The notes beneath the pieces are model-generated. The model was given only the letters and a program-made list of their open reading frames with translations, searched no databases and was not told where the DNA came from. This document shows positions 1 through 8,215 of a DNA stretch of 64,000 nucleotides, one piece after another (within the stretch, counting starts at the first letter, position 1; each line of letters opens with the position of its first letter). This DNA is from Pseudodesulfovibrio sp. JC047 (lineage in GTDB: Bacteria; Desulfobacterota; Desulfovibrionia; Desulfovibrionales; Desulfovibrionaceae): assembly GCF_010468615.1 (NCBI RefSeq), contig NZ_WUEH01000006.1, positions 120,497 through 184,496 of the forward strand, written 5' to 3'. A program made the translations under genes and the position numbers.

Positions 1-272
1 GCGTTGGCGAATTGCTGATCCCAATCCACTTCGCCGTCGGCTTTGAGATTGTCATCCTTGAGGACTGACTTCTTGACTGCTTTGAAGAGTTTCCACAGAT
101 TGATGGTTCCGGCGAGTTTGCCACTCTTGGTCTTGACCACCACGACTTGGGAATCAGGGGCATCGACCATGGCTTTCCGCATGACTCGAATGGCTTCGGC
201 CAGACTCGCGTCGTCCTGAACAGTGGGATATTCGTCGCGCATCATGTCCCAGGCGCGTTTTCTCAGCATCAT
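1..272 (-). CDS. CBS-domain protein, partial (C-terminus outside window)
   Basis: Open frame on the minus strand that starts with two consecutive ATGs (272 and 269) about 10 nt after an AGGAG ribosome site and runs off the left edge after 90 codons. The visible N-terminus (MMLRKRAWDMM, then EYPTVQDDASLAEAIRVM) has the alternating pattern of a CBS domain: a 'tv..dasl.eAi..M' stretch followed by the 'vvV......lvGtI' strand pair, here VVVVKTKSGKLAGTI. CBS domains usually come in pairs and bind adenosyl ligands, so the missing part probably holds at least the rest of a second repeat. It is divergent from the DUF3108 gene to its right. The ligand and partner domain cannot be read from what is here. 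Confidence 0.72.
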   Translation of the reverse strand, partial: MMLRKRAWDMMRDEYPTVQDDASLAEAIRVMRKAMVDAPDSQVVVVKTKSGKLAGTINLWKLFKAVKKSVLKDDNLKADGEVDWDQQFAN

Positions 273-418
273 ATGAGTATCTCTCCTTGGTCAACATGGT
301 GTTCGTCAGGGGCTTACCTGCTTCACTCGTATCTGTTGTCCTTTTTTTTGTCCATACTAACAACAGGCAAAGCGAGGCGTGGCTTGACTTGGAGGGAAAA
401 GATGGCAAAAGTGCTCTT

Positions 419-1201
419 ATGCGAAAACCTGTCATCCTCGTGAGTCTTGTTTGGGTGCTTCTGGCCGCACCCTTGGCCCATGCCGTAGAAACCGTCCCTT
501 TTGGGCCGGGAGAAAAACTTTCCTACGAAATATATTGGACGTTTATCCATGCGGGTGATGCCGTGCTGGAGGTCATGCCGGATACGGAGATCAACGGTAC
601 CCCTGCCCGATATTTCAAGGCCACGGCCTCGACCGTGCCGTGGGTGGATGCGTTTTATAAAGTGCGTGACGTGCTTGAAGCGTGGACGGATCTGGAAGTG
701 ACGCATTCTTTGCGGTACACGAAAGACCAGAATGAAGGGACGTACCACAAGAAGGTCGATCTGGTGTTCGATAAGGAGACCAATCAGTCCAGACGATATA
801 CGCGGGGCATTTTGCAACACACTTTGGACCAGCCCGTGGACGTTTTTGACCCCATGTCTGTCCTTTTTAGTTTTCGCAAACAGATTTTGTACAAATCCAT
901 GCAGTTTGGCGCCAATGTTTCTGACGGCAAGAAAACCGTTGTTGGTGAATCCACGGTAGAAGCCATGGAAACCATCAAGACCGGGATCGGACCGATACAG
1001 TGCTTCCGGGTTCGGCTGGATATCAAACACCTGTCCGGGGTGTTCAAGAAATCCCGCGACGCCGAATTGCTTGTCTGGTTCTCGGCAGATGCCAGACGAA
1101 TTCCGGTGAAAGTCAAATCCAAGGTCAAGGTGGGGCATTTCACCATGGAGCTGGTCGGGTATCAGCCTCCTTCGTCTTCAAAGAAAGAGACAGCTCGTTA
1201 A
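419..1201 (+). CDS. DUF3108 domain-containing exported protein
   Basis: 260 residues. Begins with a clear signal peptide (MRKP, hydrophobic core VILVSLVWVLLAAPL, AHA cleavage motif), so the product is exported. The mature part starts VPFGPGEKLSYEIYW and continues with GDAVLEV, the conserved opening of the DUF3108 family, predicted beta-rich envelope proteins of unknown function. The ATG at 419 was chosen because it gives the signal peptide directly; the nearest GGAGG (391-395) is too far upstream to be a good ribosome site, so initiation may be weak. The frame is open further upstream to 287, but that part looks non-coding. A hairpin terminator follows at 1251. Family assignment is fairly sure; function unknown. 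Confidence 0.75.
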   Translation: MRKPVILVSLVWVLLAAPLAHAVETVPFGPGEKLSYEIYWTFIHAGDAVLEVMPDTEINGTPARYFKATASTVPWVDAFYKVRDVLEAWTDLEVTHSLRYTKDQNEGTYHKKVDLVFDKETNQSRRYTRGILQHTLDQPVDVFDPMSVLFSFRKQILYKSMQFGANVSDGKKTVVGESTVEAMETIKTGIGPIQCFRVRLDIKHLSGVFKKSRDAELLVWFSADARRIPVKVKSKVKVGHFTMELVGYQPPSSSKKETAR

Positions 1202-1250
1202 TTTCATCCTTTTCAAGTCCTTATTGCGAACGACAACACGTTCTTTGCAT

Positions 1251-1290
1251 CGCTCCATGACTTTTGCGAATGGAGCGGTGTGAGTTTTTG
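1251..1290 (+). terminator. Rho-independent terminator after the DUF3108 gene
   Basis: Perfect 8-bp arms CGCTCCAT (1251-1258) and ATGGAGCG (1270-1277) followed within 7 nt by a T-run. The region from here to 1452 is AT-rich and holds a TATAAT (1344-1349) that may serve the next gene, without a convincing -35 partner. Confidence 0.6.
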
Positions 1291-1452
1291 TTGCTAAACT
1301 TGAATGTTTTCAGTATGTTGTAATAATCATTGATTCGTTCTCGTATAATTGTGTGCAAATGCTGGATTGTCAATCTTGTCAGTAGTTTGCTGGCTACTGT
1401 ATGGTAGACACAGGCTGTTTTTGGCACACTATAGAGCAATGATGAGGCGGTA

Positions 1453-2790
1453 ATGAGCATACTTTTTGGAAATTACATCCGAGGGCGACGTGAATCGTTA
1501 CGAAAAGACAATCCCGAGTATTCCATCCGGCGCGTTGCCAAGCGGATAGGCATCCATCATTCATATTTGAGTAAGGTCGAGCGGGGGGAGCCTGCATCGT
1601 TTTCCGAGCGGACTGTGAAGGCGTTGGCAAAGGAACTGGAGGAGGATCCTGATTTGCTGATGGCCATGAACGGAAAGATTTCCGAAGAGATTCGCCGGGC
1701 GATTTTTGATGTCCCGGAATTGTTTCCCTGTTTTGTGCGTCATATCAAGTCGTCACCCCGGCCCGATGCCGGGCAGTGCGAGTTGGCTGTCTTGCGGAGT
1801 TTGCGAGATATGAGTGTGGTGCAGATGGATTCGTCCATGCGGATTGTCTGGGCCAAGACGGATGGAACGTGTTCCCGGTGCATGGAAGGGCGAAAGTGCT
1901 ATGAATTTCTGTATGATTCAGGAGAGCCATGTGCAGGGTGTCCAACGTTGGAAGCCTTGCAAAAAGGGGAATACGCAGGCGGAGAGATCCGTTTGCCCAA
2001 TGGGGATGTGCGTTTGGTGGGCAGCACGCCACTTGGACGAGGTGCACAGGTAACTGGTGCGATCAATTTTGCGGTGGATGTATCCAGCGGGAAAAAAAGG
2101 GAACACGTTCGCCGGGAGGCTGAGGCGATGATGTTGCACGATATCCGGTCGCCGCTGGCTGGCCTGATCGGCATGATTCGGACCATGCAGTATGATACCA
2201 ATTTGACCAGTATGCAGGTTGCCGACCTTGCGATGATGGAGCGGGCGGCAGAGGAATTGTTGACGCAGGTGTCCGGGGCTTTGGATATGCAACTGATTGA
2301 AAACGGGCAGTTGCCGTACACACCGGGCACGGTGAACGTGGGGGAGCTGATTTGTTTGTTGGCAAAAGGGTTTACCGCTGGCGAACGGTTTCGGGGTGTT
2401 GACCTTTCCTTGTCTGTGAATGGTCGGCCCCTGGCGAGTGAGGATCGGGTCTGGGCCAGGGCGGATAGCGGTTTGACCATGCGGCTGTTGAGTAACCTGA
2501 TGACCAATGCCATGGAAGCGTCTGGTGCGGGGGATACCGTGCAGGTTCGGTTAGAGAATGGCTCGGGCGTCCGGGTCAAGGTTTCCAATCCGGCGGTGGT
2601 GCCGCAGGAGATGCGAAGCCGTTTTTTCGAGAAATCGGTGTCGTGGGGAAAAACCAATGGGTTCGGATTGGGGACCTATGGCGCGAAGCTCATGGCGGAA
2701 TTCATGAATGGGTCCATTGATTTCACGAGCAATGAAGCGGATGGCACAACCGTGACCGTGTCCCTGCCCGGGGCTGTGGCCAGAGCCTAA
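1453..2790 (+). CDS. HTH (XRE)-PAS-histidine kinase fusion protein
   Basis: 445 residues, no transmembrane segment, so cytoplasmic. Residues about 5-70 form an XRE/Cro-type helix-turn-helix (YSIRRVAKRIGIHHSYLSKVERG). Residues about 110-210 resemble a PAS domain with a cysteine cluster at C140, C143, C149, C160 and C163, the pattern CYEFLYDSGEPCAGCP seen in many sulfate-reducer PAS sensors. Then a histidine kinase: H-box with phospho-acceptor H229 (LHDIRSPLAGLIG), N-box around LLSNLMTNAMEAS, and a G-box (NGFGLGTYGAKLM). No receiver domain is fused. A DNA-binding domain on the kinase itself is uncommon: it could act as a one-piece regulator or be tethered at its target promoter. Start ATG 1453 has a GAGGCGG ribosome site. 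Its stop overlaps the convergent gene's stop by two bases. Confidence 0.85.
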   Translation: MSILFGNYIRGRRESLRKDNPEYSIRRVAKRIGIHHSYLSKVERGEPASFSERTVKALAKELEEDPDLLMAMNGKISEEIRRAIFDVPELFPCFVRHIKSSPRPDAGQCELAVLRSLRDMSVVQMDSSMRIVWAKTDGTCSRCMEGRKCYEFLYDSGEPCAGCPTLEALQKGEYAGGEIRLPNGDVRLVGSTPLGRGAQVTGAINFAVDVSSGKKREHVRREAEAMMLHDIRSPLAGLIGMIRTMQYDTNLTSMQVADLAMMERAAEELLTQVSGALDMQLIENGQLPYTPGTVNVGELICLLAKGFTAGERFRGVDLSLSVNGRPLASEDRVWARADSGLTMRLLSNLMTNAMEASGAGDTVQVRLENGSGVRVKVSNPAVVPQEMRSRFFEKSVSWGKTNGFGLGTYGAKLMAEFMNGSIDFTSNEADGTTVTVSLPGAVARA

Positions 2791-3056
2791 TCCACCGGGT
2801 GTATCCGGACTTTTCGGCTGCGGGGGAATTCTCGTTTCAGCAGTGTCTTGAGCTGCTTTTTTATCTGAGATATATCGGTTTGAACCGTTGTATGGTAAAA
2901 TCCTGATTCCGTGACTGTGCAGGTCGTGTCCGTATCTTTGACAATGCGCACGAATCGGTCTCGTTTGTAGGTCAACAGGACAAGGCCCTGCCCGGGAGTG
3001 AGCTTTTTCAGCCGGGTGAGGGTGTGCGGAATGACATTTGACAGGTCGAGCATCAT
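2787..3056 (-). CDS. Small conserved protein, tandem paralogue B
   Basis: 89 residues, basic, no signal peptide or membrane segment. I do not recognise the family. It is clearly homologous to its upstream neighbour: both share LKKL..G...L.TYKR.R near the N-terminus and a nearly identical C-terminal LKTLLKREFPRS.K.R. Its ATG overlaps the neighbour's TGA as ATGA (3053-3056), so the two are translationally coupled. Its stop codon overlaps the stop of the convergent kinase gene. Expression of two adjacent paralogues suggests a heteromer or duplicated adaptor, but function is unknown. Confidence 0.72.
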   Translation of the reverse strand: MMLDLSNVIPHTLTRLKKLTPGQGLVLLTYKRDRFVRIVKDTDTTCTVTESGFYHTTVQTDISQIKKQLKTLLKREFPRSRKVRIHPVD

Positions 3057-3358
3057 ATCTTTTTCCGGGCGATGTGGGTGTCGGTCTCAGCGGGACCAAG
3101 GTCGTAAAGTCGGATTTTTGTCGATCTGGGAAATTCTCGTTTCAGTAATGTCTTCAGCAACTTCTTCATGCGAGTGGACGGAATGAGAAATCGTTCTTCG
3201 TGAAAGCCTTTTTCTTTGACCTCAAATTGGTCGTCGACGAGACGCTTGATGACAACGGATCTGTTTCGTTTGTAGGTCCGCAGGTCGATGGCGTGCCCTT
3301 CGGGCAGTTTTTTGAGGGTGCGCAATACGGTTTGCAGGGCTGTGGCCTTGTCGATCAT
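3053..3358 (-). CDS. Small conserved protein, tandem paralogue A
   Basis: 101 residues, basic, cytoplasmic. First gene of a two-gene operon with its own paralogue (see 2787-3056). Conserved core shared by the two: LKKLPEGHAIDLRTYKRNR and LKTLLKREFPRSTKIRL, separated by a short variable segment containing a KGF motif. The last 15 residues (PAETDTHIARKKI) have no counterpart in the paralogue. It is transcribed divergently from rlmD, the two starts lying 68 bp apart. No function can be inferred; basic residues in the conserved tail could suit nucleic-acid or ribosome contact. Confidence 0.72.
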   Translation of the reverse strand: MIDKATALQTVLRTLKKLPEGHAIDLRTYKRNRSVVIKRLVDDQFEVKEKGFHEERFLIPSTRMKKLLKTLLKREFPRSTKIRLYDLGPAETDTHIARKKI

Positions 3359-3426
3359 GTCGAATACAATAGACAGCCGGAGAAAAGCATGTCAAACGAC
3401 CTCTCCGGCAACTAATCGGAGGAACC

Positions 3427-4797
3427 ATGCCCTTGAAAAAAGAAGATCTCGTCGAATGTACTATTGAATCCCTTGCCTTTGGTGGCAGAGGGGTGGCCCA
3501 TGTGGACGGTATGGCCGTCTTTGTGGCGGACGCACTGCCCGGTGATACGGTCAAAGTCCGTATTGTCCGTGCCAAGAAACGCTTTGCCGAGGGTGTGGCA
3601 GAAACCGTGGTCACGCCGTCTTCGTTTCGGGTTGCGCCGAAATGTGCGCATTTCGGACAGTGCGGCGGATGTGCTCTCCAGAATCTGGACTATTCTCGCC
3701 AGCTCGAAGAAAAGGCGAATCAGGTCCAGAATGCTCTTTCCCGGATCGGTCAGGCGGACATCGCCATGGATGCTCCGGCCCCGTCTCCGTCTCTCTGGAC
3801 ATATCGCAACAAGATGGAATTCGCCTTTGAACAACAGGACGGCAGCCTGCATCTCGGTTTGCGAAGCCGACTCCCGGCCGGAGAAAAGGGGTTGCCCCCG
3901 GTGCTCGACATCGAGGAATGCCATCTGTGCGCGGAACGGGATATCGAAATTGTACGCATGGTCCGCGAATTTTGTCGTGAATCCGGTATTCAGGCATATG
4001 ACCCGAAAACACAAAACGGGTTTTGGCGACATCTCGTGATCCGGCACACCGCGCTCGGTGAGATGCTGGTTCATGTCATAACTTCTTCTGATTCGCGGAA
4101 GTATTCGTCGGTGGAAGCTTTGGGTGCGGCCCTGGTCGAGCGGTTTTCCGAATTGACTTCCTTTGTCCATTCGTCCCGTTCAAAGCGGAGCACGCAGGCA
4201 GTGGGTGAATATGTCGAGTTTCGACTTGGAACAAAAGCCATCGAGGAAAAGGTCGGACATACTCGATATCATGTTTCTCCCAATATGTTTTTCCAGACCA
4301 ACTCCGCCGGAGCCGAGGTCCTCTTTAATACCATTCGAGAATACGGGGAATTTGATGGCTCGGAGAGCCTCCTTGATCTGTATTGCGGCGCAGGAGCCAT
4401 CGGGCTGTACATGGCCGATTCGGTCGAGCGTGTCGTGGGCTTCGAAATAAGTGAAGAATCCATTGCCAAGGCCTTTTCATCGGCAAAGCTCAATGAGTTT
4501 GAGAACTGTGATTTTGCGGTCGGTTCGCTGGATGACGGACTTGGCAACCTCAAGAAGTTTCCGAAATTCGATATGGTGGTGGTCGATCCGCCCCGTTCAG
4601 GGATGCATGAAAACATGGCCAAGGCCCTGCTTATTCTCGCACCGCCCAAGATTGTGGCCGTGTCCTGCGATCCCGCCACATTGGCCAGAGACGTGAAACG
4701 ACTGTCTGACAAGTACGATATTGTTCGAGCGCGTGCCGTGGATATGTTCCCGCATACCCATCATATTGAAACCGTGGCCTTGCTGGTCAGAAAGTAA
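3427..4797 (+). CDS. rlmD: 23S rRNA (uracil-5-)-methyltransferase RlmD/RumA-type
   Basis: 456 residues. N-terminal TRAM domain (about 1-65), then the [4Fe-4S] cysteines C73, C79 and C82 (CAHFGQCGGC) with C165 as the probable fourth ligand. The C-terminal half is the SAM-dependent methyltransferase: LLDLYCGAGAIGLY (315-328) binds SAM, VVVDPPRSG follows, and the catalytic nucleophile is C414 in VSCDPATLARD. Known members of the family methylate C5 of specific uridines in 23S rRNA (U1939 in E. coli) or tRNA (TrmA) or U747 (RlmC); the TRAM domain plus Fe-S cluster points to the RlmD group, but target choice is inference. Start ATG 3427 is preceded by CGGAGGAACC. Monocistronic with a strong terminator. 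Confidence 0.9.
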   Translation: MPLKKEDLVECTIESLAFGGRGVAHVDGMAVFVADALPGDTVKVRIVRAKKRFAEGVAETVVTPSSFRVAPKCAHFGQCGGCALQNLDYSRQLEEKANQVQNALSRIGQADIAMDAPAPSPSLWTYRNKMEFAFEQQDGSLHLGLRSRLPAGEKGLPPVLDIEECHLCAERDIEIVRMVREFCRESGIQAYDPKTQNGFWRHLVIRHTALGEMLVHVITSSDSRKYSSVEALGAALVERFSELTSFVHSSRSKRSTQAVGEYVEFRLGTKAIEEKVGHTRYHVSPNMFFQTNSAGAEVLFNTIREYGEFDGSESLLDLYCGAGAIGLYMADSVERVVGFEISEESIAKAFSSAKLNEFENCDFAVGSLDDGLGNLKKFPKFDMVVVDPPRSGMHENMAKALLILAPPKIVAVSCDPATLARDVKRLSDKYDIVRARAVDMFPHTHHIETVALLVRK

Positions 4798-4832
4798 TTT
4801 CTTCCCGTTGAGTGGATTTTAGCATTCATTCA

Positions 4833-4866
4833 GGCCCTGATGCCACGGTGCATCAGGGCCTTTTTG
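4833..4866 (+). terminator. Rho-independent terminator after rlmD
   Basis: Perfect 11-bp arms GGCCCTGATGC (4833-4843) and GCATCAGGGCC (4850-4860) followed by TTTTT. Confidence 0.9.
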
Positions 4867-4961
4867 TGATGTTGCGATTGGTCTGACGTTTGTTTTTTCG
4901 TCCCTTGCCTTTGTTTCGTATTTTCGGCACAGTTTTTTTTCATCCGAAACAGGGAGCGATC

Positions 4962-6209
4962 ATGTCTGTCATCATCAGGAAGAGCTTGCTTGAACTCGTT
5001 TTCTCCGGCGCATTCATGAAACGGTGGAACGATAAGTTGCGGCCCATGGAGTTGGTAGAAGTGGATAAACAGGGGCACAAGATGATTGTGGCCTGGCTGC
5101 TTTTTTTGTTGAACTCGAAGACCATGGATGTGGCCCGGAAACGCGCGCTCGGTGAATCCATCATCAAGGGTGGCATCTACGATTACCTGTATCGGCTGGT
5201 CATCACGGACATCAAGCCGCCGGTGTTCTATCGGATCAAGGAAAATGCCGAAGACTATCGAACCCTGTCCAATTGGGTGCTGGATCAGCTCAAACCCCGG
5301 ATCATGCCGTTGGGCGAAGACTTTATGCAGGGGATGCACGAATATCTTATGGAGCCGGAAGACAAAGGGCTTGCCCGGCGCATTTTGAATGCGGCCCACC
5401 TGTATGCGAGTTATTCCGAATTCAAGTTGCTGAAATCCATCAATACCATGGACCCTGAACTCATCGAGATCGAAGCAAGTTTCGTGTCTCGTCTGGAGCA
5501 TTTGCAAGACCTGACCGGAGTGTCTGAATTGCTGAACGAGGATGGCAATGTGCTTGGCCGATTTGCGCGCATGTGTGGCCGACTGCGATATCAGAAAAGA
5601 TGGTCGCAAACTCCACGCGTGCCGGAAACATCGGTGCTGGGGCACATGTTCATCGTGGCGGTGTATTCCTGGTTTTTCAGTATGGAAGTGGGGGCGTGTC
5701 GTGCCCGCTGTCAGAATAATTTCTTTTCCGGACTGTTCCACGATTTGCCCGAGTTGCTGACCAGGGATATCATTTCTCCGGTCAAGGGAGCGTCGCAGGA
5801 GATCGGGGATCTGATTCATGATTATGAGACGCTCGAATTGGATCGGGTGGTTCTGAAACCGCTGAAGGATGGCGGATACAAGGATATTGCGGACCGGTTG
5901 GAATACTTTCTCGGGCTTGAAGTCGGGTCTGAATTCAAGGCCACCATCCGTCGGGATGGGGTTGTCGAGGAAGCCTCGGACGCAGATCTCGCCGGGGAAT
6001 ATAATCTCGATATCTTGGACCCAAAAGATGGACCGCTCCTCAAGGTTTCGGATTCCTTGGCCGCGTACATCGAGGCCCATACTGCTTTGAAAAATGGTAT
6101 TTCTTCCGGACAGTTGCATCACGCCCTCTACCGTATTCAGCAGACCTACACTGAGCGTCCCGTTATTGCCGGAGTCCAGGTCAGTGCGTTGCTTGCAGAT
6201 TTTGATTGA
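4962..6209 (+). CDS. HD-domain phosphohydrolase (YfbR-like C-terminal half)
   Basis: 415 residues, cytoplasmic. The segment around residues 215-290 carries the metal-dependent HD signature: H in SVLGHMF, then FHDLPELLTRDIISPVK, which closely matches the 'HD..E.LTgD.pTPVK' motif of YfbR-type 5'-deoxynucleotidases. The N-terminal 200 residues are helical and unassigned. Start chosen at ATG 4962 because AGGGAG lies 6 nt upstream; the frame is open to 4890 but without a ribosome site. YfbR proteins hydrolyse deoxyribonucleoside 5'-monophosphates; this protein is about twice as long, so the substrate should not be assumed. Stands alone after the rlmD terminator. Confidence 0.78.
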   Translation: MSVIIRKSLLELVFSGAFMKRWNDKLRPMELVEVDKQGHKMIVAWLLFLLNSKTMDVARKRALGESIIKGGIYDYLYRLVITDIKPPVFYRIKENAEDYRTLSNWVLDQLKPRIMPLGEDFMQGMHEYLMEPEDKGLARRILNAAHLYASYSEFKLLKSINTMDPELIEIEASFVSRLEHLQDLTGVSELLNEDGNVLGRFARMCGRLRYQKRWSQTPRVPETSVLGHMFIVAVYSWFFSMEVGACRARCQNNFFSGLFHDLPELLTRDIISPVKGASQEIGDLIHDYETLELDRVVLKPLKDGGYKDIADRLEYFLGLEVGSEFKATIRRDGVVEEASDADLAGEYNLDILDPKDGPLLKVSDSLAAYIEAHTALKNGISSGQLHHALYRIQQTYTERPVIAGVQVSALLADFD

Positions 6210-6265
6210 GCGTGTCCTTTTTCTCCTGTCATGGGCAAACACCGCTTGATATGATGAGGTACAGG

Positions 6266-6293
6266 GTGTATACAAATTTTAATTTGTTAACAC
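6266..6293. promoter_or_regulatory. 28-bp dyad, probable NikR-type nickel operator
   Basis: Inverted repeat of GTGT-NN-ACAAATT (6266 onward) and AATTTGT-NN-ACAC (to 6293), lying 60 bp upstream of nikM. The outer half-sites GTGTATA and TTAACAC separated by 14 bp fit the GTGTTAC-N13/14-GTAACAC consensus that, as I recall, was proposed for NikR in Desulfovibrio-type bacteria. Position and spacing support nickel-dependent repression of nikML. Confidence 0.6.
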
Positions 6294-6353
6294 GATCTGT
6301 TGATTCAGCAAGTATTCAAGCTTGTTGTGGCAGTATGAATCAAGGCGGATTCC

Positions 6354-6950
6354 ATGCACATTTCCGAAGGCGTTCTTTCTGCTCCCGTGCTTTTGAGCGG
6401 GGCCGGGCTGGCTTTTGTCGGCACGGCCATTGGGTTGAAGAAGATTGATTATGACGAGATCATGCCGGTGGCCATTTTGTCAGCGGCATTTTTCATTGCA
6501 TCACTTATTCATGTTCCGATCGGCCCGGCAAACGGCCATCTGATTTTGAATGGCCTTCTTGGTGTGGTTCTTGGCTGGGCGGCCTTTCCGTCCATTCTCG
6601 TGGCACTGGTCCTTCAGGCTGTGTTGTTCCAATTCGGCGGGCTGACCGTGCTCGGTGTGAATACATTCACCATGGCCGCACCAGCCGTGTTGAGTTTTTA
6701 TGTGTTTCGGCCCTTACTTATTAAGGGGACTGGCAGTCGTTTTGCCGCCGCTTTCATGTGCGGTTTTTCAGCCATGCTTCTCAGTACCATTTTGACAGCT
6801 TCGGCGTTGGCTGTGTCTGGTGATGCCTTCAAAGAAGCTGCATCGCTGCTGTTTTATGCGCATTTGCCGATTATGGTCATCGAAGGGGTGATCACCGGAT
6901 TTGCCTATACTTTTCTTGCCAAAGTCAAACCGGAGGTGCTTGCTGCATGA
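6354..6950 (+). CDS. nikM: Nickel/cobalt ECF transporter S component NikM/CbiM
   Basis: 198 residues, about six membrane helices. Starts with the invariant MHISEG metal-binding N-terminus of the CbiM/NikM family (free N-terminus plus His2 bind Ni2+ or Co2+) and has the conserved HVPIGPANGHLILNG and NTFTMAAPA motifs. It is the substrate-specific subunit of an energy-coupling-factor importer in the inner membrane. The preceding NikR-like dyad and the following NikL-type protein favour nickel over cobalt, as needed for [NiFe]/[NiFeSe] hydrogenases. The nikL ATG overlaps its TGA (ATGA), so the two are coupled. No NikQ or NikO (energising module) is in this window; they must be encoded elsewhere or this pair borrows another module. 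Confidence 0.88.
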   Translation: MHISEGVLSAPVLLSGAGLAFVGTAIGLKKIDYDEIMPVAILSAAFFIASLIHVPIGPANGHLILNGLLGVVLGWAAFPSILVALVLQAVLFQFGGLTVLGVNTFTMAAPAVLSFYVFRPLLIKGTGSRFAAAFMCGFSAMLLSTILTASALAVSGDAFKEAASLLFYAHLPIMVIEGVITGFAYTFLAKVKPEVLAA

Positions 6951-7522
6951 CCCGTCTTCTTCTTTCTGTCTGTCTGGCCATGGTCGCCACACTGTTTTTG
7001 GCCGCTGTTTCCGAGGCGCACAAAGTCAATATTTTTGCGTATGTTGAAGGAAATACCGTGGTCACGGACAGTGGCTACAGTCGGTCTAAGAGGGTGCAGG
7101 GTGGTGTGGTCGAGGTTCGAGACGGTTCGACCGGGAAGTTGTTGCTCTCGGGCACGACCGATACGACCGGGCGGTTTGATTTCGAGATTCCCGCCGAGGT
7201 TCGGGAAAATCAGGCTGATCTGCGATTGTTGCTCAAGGCCGGGGCCGGACATCAGGCCGAATGGACCGTTACCTATGCCGAATTCAGCCATACACCGGGC
7301 ATATTTTCCGACACAACGTCCGATCACGTACATACGGCCGTTCAAGTAACCAGTTCGTCTTCGCAGGATGTGGAGACGCTGCTGCGGCGAGAGTTGGAAC
7401 CGATCAAACGAATGCTGGCCGAAATGCACGACGCTGGACCGTCTGTGACCGAAATTCTGGGGGGCATCGGCTATATTTTTGGACTATTCGGTGTGGTCGC
7501 GTACATGAAAAGTCGAAAATAA
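6947..7522 (+). CDS. nikL: NikL-like accessory component of nickel transporter
   Basis: 191 residues. Signal peptide (MTRLLLSVCLAMVATLFLAAVSEA), a mature N-terminus beginning HKVNIFAYVEG, a beta-rich domain resembling carboxypeptidase-regulatory or Ig-like repeats (GGVVEVRD...LLSGTTDTTGRFDFEIP), a short linker, and one C-terminal transmembrane helix (ILGGIGYIFGLFGVVAYM) ending in a basic anchor. This layout, following NikM, matches the NikL component of some nickel ECF transporters, whose exported domain probably collects Ni2+ for NikM; the N-terminal histidine after cleavage may take part. Translationally coupled to nikM. The assignment rests on architecture and position. Confidence 0.75.
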   Translation: MTRLLLSVCLAMVATLFLAAVSEAHKVNIFAYVEGNTVVTDSGYSRSKRVQGGVVEVRDGSTGKLLLSGTTDTTGRFDFEIPAEVRENQADLRLLLKAGAGHQAEWTVTYAEFSHTPGIFSDTTSDHVHTAVQVTSSSSQDVETLLRRELEPIKRMLAEMHDAGPSVTEILGGIGYIFGLFGVVAYMKSRK

Positions 7523-7654
7523 TGTCTATTTTTTGGTTTGAAACAGACTACAAAGGTCGCGATTCCATTGTCGTGGCTTTTTTTTTATGATAATTCCCGC
7601 ATGAAACATATCTGATTATTCCAAGCTACTGATAACTCACACAAGGAACCAGCA

Positions 7655-8110
7655 ATGAAACTGACAACACGGAGTCGTTACGGAACGCGGATGATGCTTG
7701 ACATCGCACAGAACTGCCAGGATGGCCCTGTCCGAATTCAGGATATCGCCGAACGGCAAGGCGTATCGGCAAAGTATCTTGAAAAATTGATCCGAAAACT
7801 CAAGGAAGTCGGGTTCGTGAAATCTAAGCGGGGACCTCGAGGCGGTCATTCTTTGGCTGTGCCTGCGCATAAGATTCCTATTGGTGAAGTGGTTCATGCC
7901 TTGGAAGGTGACGGATCTCTTGTGGAATGTCGGTCCGGTAAGGAAGAATGTCACCGTATGGATATCTGTTTGACTCGTCGCTTGTGGCAGGAAGCCGCGG
8001 ATGCCATGTACAATCATCTCAACACAGTGACCCTGGCGGATTTGCTTCGGGATGCCGACGAATGCGCTCAGCCGCAGTTGAATCCTTTGGATATGCGGCA
8101 CGCCAGTTAA
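7655..8110 (+). CDS. Rrf2/IscR-family transcriptional regulator
   Basis: 151 residues. N-terminal winged helix-turn-helix typical of Rrf2 proteins (MKLTTRSRYG at the start, then SAKYLEKLIRKLKEVGFVKSKRG). Three cysteines, C92, C99 and C105, sit where IscR has C92, C98 and C104, so an Fe-S cluster is likely and the protein probably senses redox, iron-sulfur status, or nitrite/cysteine as other Rrf2 members do. Spacing of the first two cysteines is one residue longer than in IscR. Ribosome site AAGGAACC lies upstream of ATG 7655. No isc/suf genes are adjacent, so its targets are unknown; it stands between nikL and a membrane protein gene. Confidence 0.88.
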   Translation: MKLTTRSRYGTRMMLDIAQNCQDGPVRIQDIAERQGVSAKYLEKLIRKLKEVGFVKSKRGPRGGHSLAVPAHKIPIGEVVHALEGDGSLVECRSGKEECHRMDICLTRRLWQEAADAMYNHLNTVTLADLLRDADECAQPQLNPLDMRHAS

Positions 8111-8215
8111 TGCAGAGAGAGGGGGAATACGTCTGTTCCCTTTCAAACACTTGTTTGCGCACTGGAAGTGGTGTAGTCAGTATATCTGACAACCCTCTTT
8201 CATGGAGTGTGAAAT

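Noticed and set aside
4830..6275. 481-codon open frame on the minus strand opposite the HD-domain gene
   Set aside because: It lies wholly opposite a gene with clear HD motifs and good ribosome site, and its translation shows no family pattern.
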